64,000 bases of DNA from an uncultured Acidobacteriota bacterium (GTDB lineage Bacteria > Acidobacteriota > UBA6911 > CAINFC01), in the NCBI GenBank assembly GCA_903847975.1, contig CAINFC010000242.1:27749-91748 (forward strand), given 5' to 3'. Positions 26,026 through 34,602 of this stretch are shown here, piece by piece. Each line of letters starts with the position of its first letter. The first letter of the stretch is position 1. The notes beneath the pieces were generated by a model, which was not told the origin of the DNA, did no database searches, and saw nothing but the letters and a program-made list of their open reading frames with translations. The position numbers were made by a program, and so were the translations under genes.

Positions 26026-28677
26026 TTAACGCTTTCGTATCTGCGTTCCCACGGCCTCGAGCAGCTGGGTAATGTTGAAAGGCTTTTTGAAGCAGATCCG
26101 GGCACCGGCCTTGGTGGCCTCCTTGAACTCGTCCTCATGGGCTACCCCGCTGATCACAATGACCGGCAATTCCGGCTTGGTCTCCTTGAGGGCCTCCAAA
26201 ACCTCCAGGCCTGGCTTTTTGGGCATCTTCAGGTCGAGGATCAAAAGATCGAAGTGCTCCTGTTCCAGCTTTTCCAGCCCCTGAACCCCGTCGGAAGCGC
26301 TTTTAGCCTCATAGCCCCTTTTCACCAGAGCCTCCACCATCATGGCACTGAGATCGTCCTCGTCGTCAATGACCAGAACGTAACCCTTGCTGTCCCTGGC
26401 AACGATCGGCTCGACGGTTTCCGCGGCGTGGACCAGCGCTCCGACGGAGGCGGCGTGTAATCCGGCCATGACGGGAAGATAAATGGAGAAGGTGGTTCCT
26501 TCTCCGATCTTGCTGGAAACCCGGATTTCTCCCCTGTGGCCCTGAATGATGGACTGACAGATCGTCAGCCCCAACCCCGTTCCTTCCCCGTCCTTCTTCG
26601 TCGTATAGAAAGGATTGAAAATGGACGGCAGATCCTTTTCCGGGATTCCCTGGCCGGTGTCGCTGATTTCAATCCTGACCCGGTGCTTTTCTTCCTCGTG
26701 CTTCACAGAAAAGCGCAGATACCCCCCGCGGGGCATGGCGTGGATGGCGTTGATGGATAGATTCAGAAAAACCTGCTCGAGCTGTTTGGAATCGGCGTAC
26801 ACCATGGGTGCTCCGGCCTGGAATTCCTCCCGCGCCAATATGCCGCAGGCTTTCATCCTCTGGGTAAGCAAAGAAAAAACCTGGCGCAGAATAGGCTCCA
26901 CCTGGATCAGCTCGCACTTCGGCTCTGCCGGCTTGGCCAAACCCATCAGATCCCGAATGATCTTGGCAATGCGTCCGGTCTGATCCACGATAAGCTGCAG
27001 CGCCTTCCGGTCATGCTCGTTGGAGCAGTTGGCCAGCATGAGCTGGGCACGCCCGGAAATTATGGTCAGCGGATTGTTGATTTCGTGGGCGGCATCGGCA
27101 GCCAGGCGGCCAACCGAGGAGAGCCGTTCCATGTGATTGAGCCGCAGCTGTACTTCGTCGATCTGGCGCATGGAGCGCACCAGCGCCGCGGCCTGGGACT
27201 GATATTTCTCCTGCAGCAGAACCCTTTGCAGCGCCAGCCCCGCGGCACGGCCGTACTGCCGCAGCAGATCGATCCCCTCGCGGCCGCTCCAGTTGGAATC
27301 GACCAGCTCCAGCAGGATTTGTCCCTGGTTGCATCCATTGGCGGAGAGCGGAAGCACCACCAGATGGCCGTCATGGAGAGCGGAGGAGATTTCCGCTGCC
27401 GCGGTCAGCTTTTCGCCCAGCTGCTCCACGGCTTTTTCCACCATGGAAATCTGCTCCCGGGAATTCCAAAGCATCGGATCGGAAGCGGTATCGGCGGGGA
27501 AAGGAAAAAGGATGCGCTCCCAGGCGCCGCCGTTGCTCAGTCGCAAATAGCCTTCCAGATTCCGCTCCTCCGCCCGGGGGATAAAACCGATCAGGCGCCG
27601 GTGAGGAATGGTTTTGCTGAGCAGCTCCAGGATCTTGACCAGTGCCTGGCCGGAATTGACCGGCAAAGGCAAAGCCTCGGCGATTCCGCGGATCGACTCC
27701 AGAATCTGGCACTGCTGCTGCAGCGAGCGGTTTTTGACCGCCATGGCGACGCTAAGTTCCGAAAGCTCTTCGTTGGCCCGGGCTACGGCCGAAAGATACA
27801 TCTCCACCGTGCTGCCGCTGAAATCGAAGCACTGGGAAACTTCTTCCAGCCTTTTTAATACTTCTCCCGAAAAGGATTCCAGCTCCCGTGGCGTAAAACC
27901 GGTAATGTGCAGGATGTGATGCAGGTCCAGGTCCGGCAGCGGGCTCCCGCCGCTTCCAAAGCGGTTCATGGCGCAAACGCTGTTGGCGCACTTGACGATC
28001 AGCGGCAGCTGCTTTCCGTTGGATCGTTCGAACTGGCTCAAAGGCTGGTGATGAAGCCAGGCGGCATGGGTAAGCGATTCGGGAAACCGCCAGTGGGTCA
28101 TCAGGTGAAATGCCAGATCGGTATGTCCGATACCAAAACATTTTTCTTCCGCCTCCAGAAGCCGGATATGCTCTTTCCGCGCCAGTTCCAGTGTCTGGTC
28201 GTAAACGCTCGGGTTCCAATGATAAAAAATCATTTTCCCGACATCATGCATTAAACCGGCGGCAAAAGCTTCCTGAGGCTGGGGATACCCGAAGCGCCTG
28301 GAAAGCAGCTCGGCGGCGATGGCACAGGAGGCGTTATGGCTCCACAGATCCACCAGGTTGAGATTCTTCCCGTTCTGCAGGTTCTGGAACAGCCTGAATA
28401 TAAGAATGGAGAGGGAAATCGTTCTTACCAGGTTCAGGCCCAGAAGAGAGACTGCCTGGTCGACGGTGGTGATCTTGGATGAAAAGCCGAACTGGGCCGA
28501 GTTGCTGACCAGGAGCACCCTCGAAGTTAAAGCCTGGTCCACTTCAATCAGGTTGATAATCTCTCGCAGATTTACATTTTCCTTGCCCGCCACCTCAATT
28601 AATTTGATAGCGACCGTAGGCAACGTCGGCATCTGCTTTAAAGATTCAGCATAATGCTTCAATGCGCTGCTATGCAT
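26026..28677 (-). CDS. HDOD-GAF-histidine kinase-receiver signalling protein
   Basis: An 883-residue soluble protein. Residues ~15-210 form an HDOD domain (LPTVAIKLIEV, DQALTSRVLLVSNSA, HDVGKMIFYHW). A middle GAF-like region spans ~330-480. HisKA has its His near residue 530 (AADAAHEINNPLTIISG), followed by HATPase with DTGQGIPEKDL and GTGLGLTICQ, and a C-terminal receiver has Asp near 815 (LLILDLKMPKKPG). HDOD domains on a hybrid kinase are uncommon and suggest integration of a nucleotide or cell-state signal. It is divergent from the roadblock/MglA genes, so a role in polarity or motility control is conceivable. No membrane segment is seen. Confidence 0.9.
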   Translation of the reverse strand: MHSSALKHYAESLKQMPTLPTVAIKLIEVAGKENVNLREIINLIEVDQALTSRVLLVSNSAQFGFSSKITTVDQAVSLLGLNLVRTISLSILIFRLFQNLQNGKNLNLVDLWSHNASCAIAAELLSRRFGYPQPQEAFAAGLMHDVGKMIFYHWNPSVYDQTLELARKEHIRLLEAEEKCFGIGHTDLAFHLMTHWRFPESLTHAAWLHHQPLSQFERSNGKQLPLIVKCANSVCAMNRFGSGGSPLPDLDLHHILHITGFTPRELESFSGEVLKRLEEVSQCFDFSGSTVEMYLSAVARANEELSELSVAMAVKNRSLQQQCQILESIRGIAEALPLPVNSGQALVKILELLSKTIPHRRLIGFIPRAEERNLEGYLRLSNGGAWERILFPFPADTASDPMLWNSREQISMVEKAVEQLGEKLTAAAEISSALHDGHLVVLPLSANGCNQGQILLELVDSNWSGREGIDLLRQYGRAAGLALQRVLLQEKYQSQAAALVRSMRQIDEVQLRLNHMERLSSVGRLAADAAHEINNPLTIISGRAQLMLANCSNEHDRKALQLIVDQTGRIAKIIRDLMGLAKPAEPKCELIQVEPILRQVFSLLTQRMKACGILAREEFQAGAPMVYADSKQLEQVFLNLSINAIHAMPRGGYLRFSVKHEEEKHRVRIEISDTGQGIPEKDLPSIFNPFYTTKKDGEGTGLGLTICQSIIQGHRGEIRVSSKIGEGTTFSIYLPVMAGLHAASVGALVHAAETVEPIVARDSKGYVLVIDDEDDLSAMMVEALVKRGYEAKSASDGVQGLEKLEQEHFDLLILDLKMPKKPGLEVLEALKETKPELPVIVISGVAHEDEFKEATKAGARICFKKPFNITQLLEAVGTQIRKR

Positions 28678-29108
28678 AAAACAACCTCATCGCTGACAAT
28701 TCTCCCAAGGATAACTTAATGTTTTACGTTAAGTGATGACAAATTATTTATCATAAGTGAAATGTTTTCAAGTTTATTCAAGCGGTGCTCAGGTCGAAAC
28801 CAAATCACTGTCGCAAAGACTGGTCCGTTCGAGACAGAATTCATGGATAGAACTACCCGCTCAAAATGCCGGGTGATTCATAAAAATGAGCTCAACTTGA
28901 ACGCTACCCATTCCGGATCTTACTTCCTGATCTTCCGGTCTTCCTGTGATAAGGATTGGGCATACACGGCAGGAAAGGAAGAGCGGAAAGAAAAGCGACG
29001 GAGCCTGCCGCCGGGAGAATATTCACTTTGAGTCGGGCATGTTAAGGTTAACTCGAAAGTTCATTATGGCTATGGTAGTATGTAGAACCAACTTTCGGTA
29101 ATCGAGAT
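28678..29108. other. AT-rich divergent spacer between the HDOD kinase and roadblock genes
   Basis: About 430 bases, visibly AT-richer than the genes around it. It has an inverted repeat ACTTAA/TTAAGT (28714-28734), a TGAT/ATCA pair near 28735-28753 and GTTAAGGTTAAC near 29041-29052. An 89-codon plus-strand frame at 28762-29031 shows no family features, no signal peptide and no ribosome site, so I do not call it a gene. The stretch probably holds divergent promoters. Confidence 0.4.
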
Positions 29109-29609
29109 ATGCTCAATCAAACGGTTCTTAGTGAAGAGGATTATCGCCGGCTCGCCGACATCATTTCACGCCTTTATTCGGAGTCTTCCGCCAAAAGTGT
29201 TTTCCTTTTTGACCGCAGCGGGCGGCAAATCACCTCCGAAGGAGTAACCCGCGGGCTGGATGTCACCAGTTTTGCCTCGCTGACCGCCGGCAGCGTAGCG
29301 GCCACCGAGGAGCTGGCGCACCTGGTGGGTGAGGAGGCTTTTCCCGCACAGTTTCACGAAGGAGTGGAGAACAGCATTTATATTGCCACCATCGGCCGGA
29401 AAGCCATCCTGGTCATCCTCTTCAATGATCGCTCCTCGATCGGTCTGGTCCGGCTGCGCATGAAAAAGGCGATGATGGACCTTTCGCGGGCCTATAGCGA
29501 AATAAGCCTGAAAGAAAAAGAAGTCCGGGATACCCACGAAGACGGGCCTGGCGGCACCGTCCTGGAAAATCTCTCCGAAGAGGATATCGAGAAATTGTTT
29601 GCTTCCTAG
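29109..29609 (+). CDS. Roadblock/LC7 (MglB-like) protein
   Basis: A 166-residue protein: an alpha-beta roadblock fold at residues ~8-120 (SVFLFDRSGRQI, LDVTSFASLTAGSVAATEELA, IYIATIGRKAILVILF) with a charged C-terminal tail. MglB-type roadblock proteins act as GTPase-activating partners of MglA, and the gene 80 bases downstream encodes an MglA-like GTPase. Cytosolic. GAP activity is inferred from the pairing. Confidence 0.87.
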   Translation: MLNQTVLSEEDYRRLADIISRLYSESSAKSVFLFDRSGRQITSEGVTRGLDVTSFASLTAGSVAATEELAHLVGEEAFPAQFHEGVENSIYIATIGRKAILVILFNDRSSIGLVRLRMKKAMMDLSRAYSEISLKEKEVRDTHEDGPGGTVLENLSEEDIEKLFAS

Positions 29610-29689
29610 TTGAAGATTTCCCCGCGGGTTGCTATGATCTTTTTAAAATACACTTTTTCACCAACTGTTTTTTACGAATAGGGCGAACC

Positions 29690-30292
29690 GTGTCTTTCAT
29701 CCATTACGTTCAAAAAGAAATCAATTGCAAGATTGTGTATTACGGACCTGGTCTGGGGGGGAAAACGACCAACCTGCAATACGTTTACAACACCACCCCC
29801 GGACACATGAAAGGCAGGATGATCTCCCTGGCCACGGAAACCGAGCGGACACTGTTTTTTGATTTTATGCCTCTGGAAATGGGAGAGATCAAGGGATTCA
29901 AGGTGCGCCTTCATCTTTATACGGTGCCCGGCCAGGTTTTTTATAACGCCAGCCGCAAGCTGATCCTTCGGGGCGTAGACGGAGTCATTTTTGTTGCCGA
30001 CAGCCAGGAGGAGCGCTTCGACGCCAACATTGAGGCGATCTACAACCTCAAGGAAAACCTGGCAGAGGAAAACTACGATATCATGGAACTTCCCTATGTA
30101 CTTCAGCTGAACAAGAGGGACCTGCCCTCGGCCATGGAGCGCGATGTTCTGGCCAAGGAGTTGAACATCAAAGGGGAAAAGGTTTTTGACGCAATTGCCT
30201 GCCAGGGAGTAGGCGTCACGGAGACACTCAAAGAGGCCTCCAAGCAGGTGCTGATGTACCTGAGAAAAACGCAGCTGGAAAGAGGGGTGTAA
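29690..30292 (+). CDS. mglA: MglA-like Ras-superfamily GTPase
   Basis: A 200-residue small GTPase. P-loop GPGLGGKTTN (about residues 19-28), the MglA-type switch segment YTVPGQVFYNASRK, where Thr replaces the usual Ras Asp, and the base-recognition motif LNKRDLP are intact. MglA family members set cell polarity and motility direction in Myxococcus and polarity in Thermus. The start is a GTG at 29690. It follows the roadblock gene; together they form a complete GTPase-GAP pair. The process it controls in this organism is unknown. Confidence 0.93.
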   Translation: MSFIHYVQKEINCKIVYYGPGLGGKTTNLQYVYNTTPGHMKGRMISLATETERTLFFDFMPLEMGEIKGFKVRLHLYTVPGQVFYNASRKLILRGVDGVIFVADSQEERFDANIEAIYNLKENLAEENYDIMELPYVLQLNKRDLPSAMERDVLAKELNIKGEKVFDAIACQGVGVTETLKEASKQVLMYLRKTQLERGV

Positions 30293-30325
30293 TCGTCCGG
30301 TCCGGACCCGGAAACCCGGGAACAC

Positions 30326-30922
30326 CTAACTTTTTAAATTCCTGCTCCTGGCGGCTCGAGCGACCATTTTCACTTTCTGGGTTTCCTGGTCGAGGAAAAC
30401 GACCAGTTCCATATTCTCGTGCTTCTGCTTTTCCCGCAGCTGGTGCATTTTTTGAGAAATCATATCTTTGAACTGGTCAACATCCATTTTGAGCTTTTTT
30501 TCCCCGTTGCGCAGCCGCATCCCTTGCAATTCCTGATACAAAACAAGCACCTTCCCTTTTTCCGAGGAAGGATCCTGGATCACTTCCCGGAAATAATCGC
30601 GAGTCCCGGAGGGTTCGGCCTGTTCCGGCCTGGTCAGGGATACCAGTTCTTCTTCGCTGCGCAGGACGCCTTTTTCCTCCCGATCCTGCGTCTGCCGGCG
30701 CCAGAGATCTTTGTAAACGGAAAACTTGGCCACCAGCTGATTAAACCGGAAGCGCTGCGCAAAATTCATTCGCTCCTCCATCAACCGCTTCATAATCTGA
30801 TCGGTCTGAAAGCGCAGGTTGTTCGGAGGAACCTTCTTGCCACCGGCCAAAAAGATGTCGTATTCGATGGTCAGTTTTCGTAAACCTTCATCGAACCGGT
30901 TCAACTGTTCATCGATTGTCAT
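30326..30922 (-). CDS. Coiled-coil protein resembling the MXAN_5187 C-terminal domain
   Basis: A 198-residue, highly charged, mainly helical cytosolic protein. The N-terminal half (KLTIEYDIFLAGGKKVPP, then a segment ending RFRFNQLVAKFSVYKDLW) resembles the domain named after Myxococcus MXAN_5187; I rate that likeness as fair, from memory. The second half is a basic coiled coil. It converges on the MglA gene and diverges from selA. Function not known. Confidence 0.6.
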   Translation of the reverse strand: MTIDEQLNRFDEGLRKLTIEYDIFLAGGKKVPPNNLRFQTDQIMKRLMEERMNFAQRFRFNQLVAKFSVYKDLWRRQTQDREEKGVLRSEEELVSLTRPEQAEPSGTRDYFREVIQDPSSEKGKVLVLYQELQGMRLRNGEKKLKMDVDQFKDMISQKMHQLREKQKHENMELVVFLDQETQKVKMVARAARSRNLKS

Positions 30923-31003
30923 GCCAAATGATAACGCGGAACGATTGGCACGGTCAATCCTTCCGAAAGCTCAGGAACTCTGCCCTGCAATTTGGCTGGA
31001 AAT

Positions 31004-32410
31004 ATGAAAATGGAAAACAGAAACCAATGGCTCCGAAGAATTCCGTCCGTGGGTGCCCTGCTGCTGGATCCCGTGCTGAAAGATCTGGTTGTCCAATATG
31101 GAAAACCCATTGTTCTGGCTCACTTATCCATGTTGCTTAATGAAATACGCAAAGGAATCCTCTCCTCCGTCAGTCCACCATTGAAATCACAGGAAGAAGC
31201 TATGGAAAAGATCCTTTCGGAATTGAACATTCGCCTGAAGCATTCGAGCCGGTTCCAATTGCAGCGGGTAATTAACGCCACCGGAGTCATTATTCACACC
31301 AACCTGGGACGTTCCCCCCTGTCTGCCGCAGCGGTATCCGCGGTGGAAGCGGTGATGCAGGGGTATTCCAACCTGGAATACAGCCTTGAAGAAGGGGCCC
31401 GAGGCCATCGGGATCAGAATCTGGCGCCTGAAATATGCCGCGTTCTGGGGTGCGAGGATGCCACCATAGTCAACAACGCCGCCGCCGGACTGTTCCTGAC
31501 CCTGAACGAGCTGGCTTCGGGCAGAGAGACCGTCGTATCGAGAGGAGAGCTGGTGGAAATCGGGGGTTCCTTCCGGATTCCGGAAATTATGAAAGCCAGC
31601 GGAACCCTGCTGCGGGAAGTGGGAACCACCAACAAAACAAGGCTGGCGGACTATGCCGCCGCCACTCACGGCAATACCGCACTTCTGCTGAAGGTCCACG
31701 CCAGCAACTTCCGCCTGCTCGGATTTACCGAGTCCGTTCCGATACGCGAGCTTGCCACGCTGGCCCGGGCGCACGACATTCCCCTGGTGGAAGACACGGG
31801 CAGCGGATTTCTGGCGCCCGGGGAAAGTGCCCCTGCCGGGGAAGAGCCTTGTCCCCGTGAAAGCTTATCGCAGGGGTGTGACCTGGTTATTTTTTCCGGA
31901 GACAAGCTCCTCGGCGGACCGCAGGCGGGAATTCTGGCCGGAAAAGCAAAATGGATTCAAAGGCTGCGCCGCAATCCGCTCATGCGCATTCTGCGGCCCG
32001 ATAAGATGACCCTGGCCGCCCTGGAAGCGACATTCCGGATATACGGCACAGATCCTTTGGGAACAGGGATTCCTGTGTTGCAGATGATCCGTGCCGCTCC
32101 ATCCGATCTGAAACGAAGGGCTCATAATCTGCGGAAGCGAATTCTGCGTAAAGGCCCGGAGGAGTGGACGGTGGAAGTGACCGCCATGGATTCCCTGATC
32201 GGCGGCGGCAGCTTCCCTGGTCAGAATCTGCCTTCCTGGGGACTGCGCTTCGGATCGGTTTCCTGTTCGGTTGCCACGCTGGAGGAGAAGCTGCGGCGCA
32301 ACGATCCCCCGATTATTGCCCGCATCGAGGAAGGCCGGGTTCTGATGGACATGCGTACCATCCGCGCCGAAGAGGAACGGGAAATCGTCTCCTTCTTTAC
32401 CGGACGGTAG
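31004..32410 (+). CDS. selA: L-seryl-tRNA(Sec) selenium transferase SelA
   Basis: PLP enzyme that turns seryl-tRNA(Sec) into selenocysteyl-tRNA with selenophosphate. Family landmarks: NATGVIIHTNLGRSPLS, YSNLEYSLEEGARGHR, the PLP lysine in FSGDKLLGGPQAG (near residue 300) and the C-terminal domain. 468 residues, full length. Start uncertain between ATGs at 31004 and 31010; an upstream TTG is less likely. It implies selenoproteins in this organism, though selB, selD and tRNA-Sec are not in the window. Confidence 0.95.
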   Translation: MKMENRNQWLRRIPSVGALLLDPVLKDLVVQYGKPIVLAHLSMLLNEIRKGILSSVSPPLKSQEEAMEKILSELNIRLKHSSRFQLQRVINATGVIIHTNLGRSPLSAAAVSAVEAVMQGYSNLEYSLEEGARGHRDQNLAPEICRVLGCEDATIVNNAAAGLFLTLNELASGRETVVSRGELVEIGGSFRIPEIMKASGTLLREVGTTNKTRLADYAAATHGNTALLLKVHASNFRLLGFTESVPIRELATLARAHDIPLVEDTGSGFLAPGESAPAGEEPCPRESLSQGCDLVIFSGDKLLGGPQAGILAGKAKWIQRLRRNPLMRILRPDKMTLAALEATFRIYGTDPLGTGIPVLQMIRAAPSDLKRRAHNLRKRILRKGPEEWTVEVTAMDSLIGGGSFPGQNLPSWGLRFGSVSCSVATLEEKLRRNDPPIIARIEEGRVLMDMRTIRAEEEREIVSFFTGR

Positions 32411-32421
32411 GTTCTGGCGGA

Positions 32422-33504
32422 TCAATCCGGCCAGAGGCCGCCTTGGATCTCTTTCCGGGGGAGGCGATCCGGATCCAGGACCACGTACCGTATTTTTTTC
32501 CGTTTCCAGGTGTAGGTAACGTGCACTTTGCCCCGAGAATCCTGGATCACCGCCGGATAGGAGTACTCTCCCGGTTCGGTTTCCAGGCGGACCGCCGCCT
32601 CCCAGCGCCGCCCGTCTGCAGATAAGGCGACATTCAATGGGCTCCTTCCGCGTGCCGTATGGTTGTAAACCAGCAGAAACCGGCCGTCTTTGAGAGTCAC
32701 CGCATCGATGCCGCTATTCGGATTGGGCAGTTCCGTCGCCTGTGCCGGCCCCCAACGCAGAGCTCCCTCCGTGGAGCGGCATGCGACAATCCTGCCCTGC
32801 CGGCTGCGGAACAGCAGCTGAAGAGACTGGTCCGAATGAATCAGGACGGTGGGCTGAATGAGGCCGAACTCCCGGGGGTCGTTGACCGGAGCCGTCTTCT
32901 CCCAGCTTTTGCCGCGATCGCGGCTGATTTCCAGGTGGCCCTTCCAGCCTTCGTCTTCCGTGCTGGAAGGAGACACGATCCATCCGCCGGGGGTCATCAC
33001 CGGCTTGTTTTTTATCGGCCCGAGGATTCCGTCCGGCAGCCGCTCGGCGGCCGACCAGCTCTTTGCGCCGTCTCCCGAACGACGAACCATTCCCCACCAT
33101 TGACGCGGGTTCGGCCCCACCTTGTAAAACAGCAGCAGCGGACCGCCCGGAACCTGGAACAGAACAGGGTTCCAGCAGGGATAACGCCGGTCGGAGCTCT
33201 CTATGCCATCCGCCACCTGCACCGGAGCGCTCCAGGCTCCCTTTTCCTGGCGCGTGTACCATATACCCACATCCGGGTTCCCTTCCCCTGTGCCGCCGAA
33301 CCAGGCCGCGACCAGCCCGCTTTTGGATTCCTCGATCGTTGAAGCGTGGCAGGAAGCAAAGGGGGCTTCTTCATAGAGGAAGCCTTGCTCCAGCACGCCG
33401 GGGGGCAGAGCGACTTGCGGCTGCGCCACGACGCGGGCATGGAAGGAAAGGGCGAGAAAAAGCGGCAGAGCGCAGAAAAAAAGGAAGACGATTCTGTTTT
33501 TCAT
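32422..33504 (-). CDS. Exported sialidase-like (BNR) protein
   Basis: A 360-residue protein with a Sec signal ([24 protein letters not shown]) and a six-bladed sialidase-like fold. It shows [20 protein letters not shown], the Asp-box-like [20 protein letters not shown] and [20 protein letters not shown]. This pattern fits bacterial exo-alpha-sialidase-related proteins; true sialidase activity needs an Arg triad I cannot confirm. Its ATG at 33504 overlaps the trxB stop as ATGA, with CTGGAG upstream, so translation is coupled to trxB, an odd partner. Confidence 0.82.
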   Translation of the reverse strand: MKNRIVFLFFCALPLFLALSFHARVVAQPQVALPPGVLEQGFLYEEAPFASCHASTIEESKSGLVAAWFGGTGEGNPDVGIWYTRQEKGAWSAPVQVADGIESSDRRYPCWNPVLFQVPGGPLLLFYKVGPNPRQWWGMVRRSGDGAKSWSAAERLPDGILGPIKNKPVMTPGGWIVSPSSTEDEGWKGHLEISRDRGKSWEKTAPVNDPREFGLIQPTVLIHSDQSLQLLFRSRQGRIVACRSTEGALRWGPAQATELPNPNSGIDAVTLKDGRFLLVYNHTARGRSPLNVALSADGRRWEAAVRLETEPGEYSYPAVIQDSRGKVHVTYTWKRKKIRYVVLDPDRLPRKEIQGGLWPD

Positions 33505-34427
33505 GCGGAAAACTCCAGGTATTTTTCTGCATCCATGGCCGCCCGGCATCCGGATGCCGCAGCGGTAATGGCTTGCTTGTAACGCGTGTCGTGGACATCC
33601 CCCGCGGCAAAAACGCCGTCCACGCTGGTCCGGGAACCCTCCCGGACCACAACGTATCCGTTCGGATCGAGCTCCAGCTGCCCCCGAACCAGGTCGGTAT
33701 TGGGGACATGCCCGATGGCCACGAAAACGCCTTCCACTGCAAGATGGCGGGCGGCGGACGCCGCATCGGCCGGGTTCCGGAGCAGCAGACCGGTCACCTT
33801 CCCCTGGTCGGGGTCCAGAATGTCTTCGACGACGGCATTCAGAATAAAGCGGATCTTTTCATTCGATTCCGCCCGGGCCTGCATGATTTTGGAAGCCCGG
33901 AATTTATCGCGGCGGTGGATCAGGTGAACCGTCTTGGCGAACCGGGTCAGGAAGAGCGCCTCCTCCAGTGCGGAATCACCCCCTCCGACAATGGCTACTT
34001 CCTGGCCCCGAAAAAAGAATCCGTCGCAGGTGGCGCAGGTGGAAACGCCGCGCCCGGTCAGCCGGCTCTCCGAGGCCAGACCCAGCTTTTTGCTGGAAGC
34101 CCCGGTGGCCAGGATCAGGGTGCGGCATTCCTCCACGCGGCCTTCGGAATGAATTTGAAACGGGCGTCGGGAAAGGTCCACCTTCTGGACCATTCCACCG
34201 ACTGCTTCGGTCCCGAACCGGATGGCCTGCTCCTTCATGCGGGCCATCAGATCGCTTCCTTCGATCCCTTCGGGAAAACCGGGAAAATTTTCGACTGTGG
34301 TCGTGGTGATCAGCTGGCCGCCCGGCTGGTTCCCCTCAAACAGTACCGGCCGCAGGTTGGCCCGGCCGGCATAAACTGCCGCTGTCAGGCCTGCCGGACC
34401 GGATCCGATGATTGCAACGTCACGCAT
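33501..34427 (-). CDS. trxB: Thioredoxin reductase TrxB
   Basis: A 308-residue NADPH-dependent flavoenzyme that reduces thioredoxin. FAD motif [13 protein letters not shown], redox-active CATC at residues 131-134, NADPH motif [11 protein letters not shown] and C-terminal [13 protein letters not shown]. The ATG at 34427 follows GAGGAG closely; the frame is open for 88 more codons but that part is not TrxB. The stop overlaps the start of the sialidase-like gene. Divergent from the SulP transporter gene. Confidence 0.96.
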   Translation of the reverse strand: MRDVAIIGSGPAGLTAAVYAGRANLRPVLFEGNQPGGQLITTTTVENFPGFPEGIEGSDLMARMKEQAIRFGTEAVGGMVQKVDLSRRPFQIHSEGRVEECRTLILATGASSKKLGLASESRLTGRGVSTCATCDGFFFRGQEVAIVGGGDSALEEALFLTRFAKTVHLIHRRDKFRASKIMQARAESNEKIRFILNAVVEDILDPDQGKVTGLLLRNPADAASAARHLAVEGVFVAIGHVPNTDLVRGQLELDPNGYVVVREGSRTSVDGVFAAGDVHDTRYKQAITAAASGCRAAMDAEKYLEFSA

Positions 34428-34453
34428 ATGCTCCTCAAAGGAAAATATTAATT

Positions 34454-34483
34454 TTGAAATCTTCCTGATTTCTGTATTATAAC
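34454..34483 (+). promoter_or_regulatory. Possible promoter for the SulP gene
   Basis: TTGAAA at 34454-34459, with TATTAT at 34475 (15-base spacer) or TATAAC at 34478 (18-base spacer), inside the AT-rich trxB-sulP divergent spacer. Neither spacing is ideal. Confidence 0.3.
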
Positions 34484-34602
34484 GTAGAGGAACAGAATCG
34501 CCGAAACGGGCTGGAAAAGCAGCGGTCCCGTATCGAATACGGGAGATTGGTAGCGAGCGGGAGGAGCCTCTCGGCGAAAAGCGGAAGGAATCCGCCTGAA
34601 TC

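Noticed and set aside
28762..29031. 89-codon frame in the spacer before the roadblock gene
   Set aside because: No ribosome site, no recognisable fold and an AT-rich promoter-like setting.
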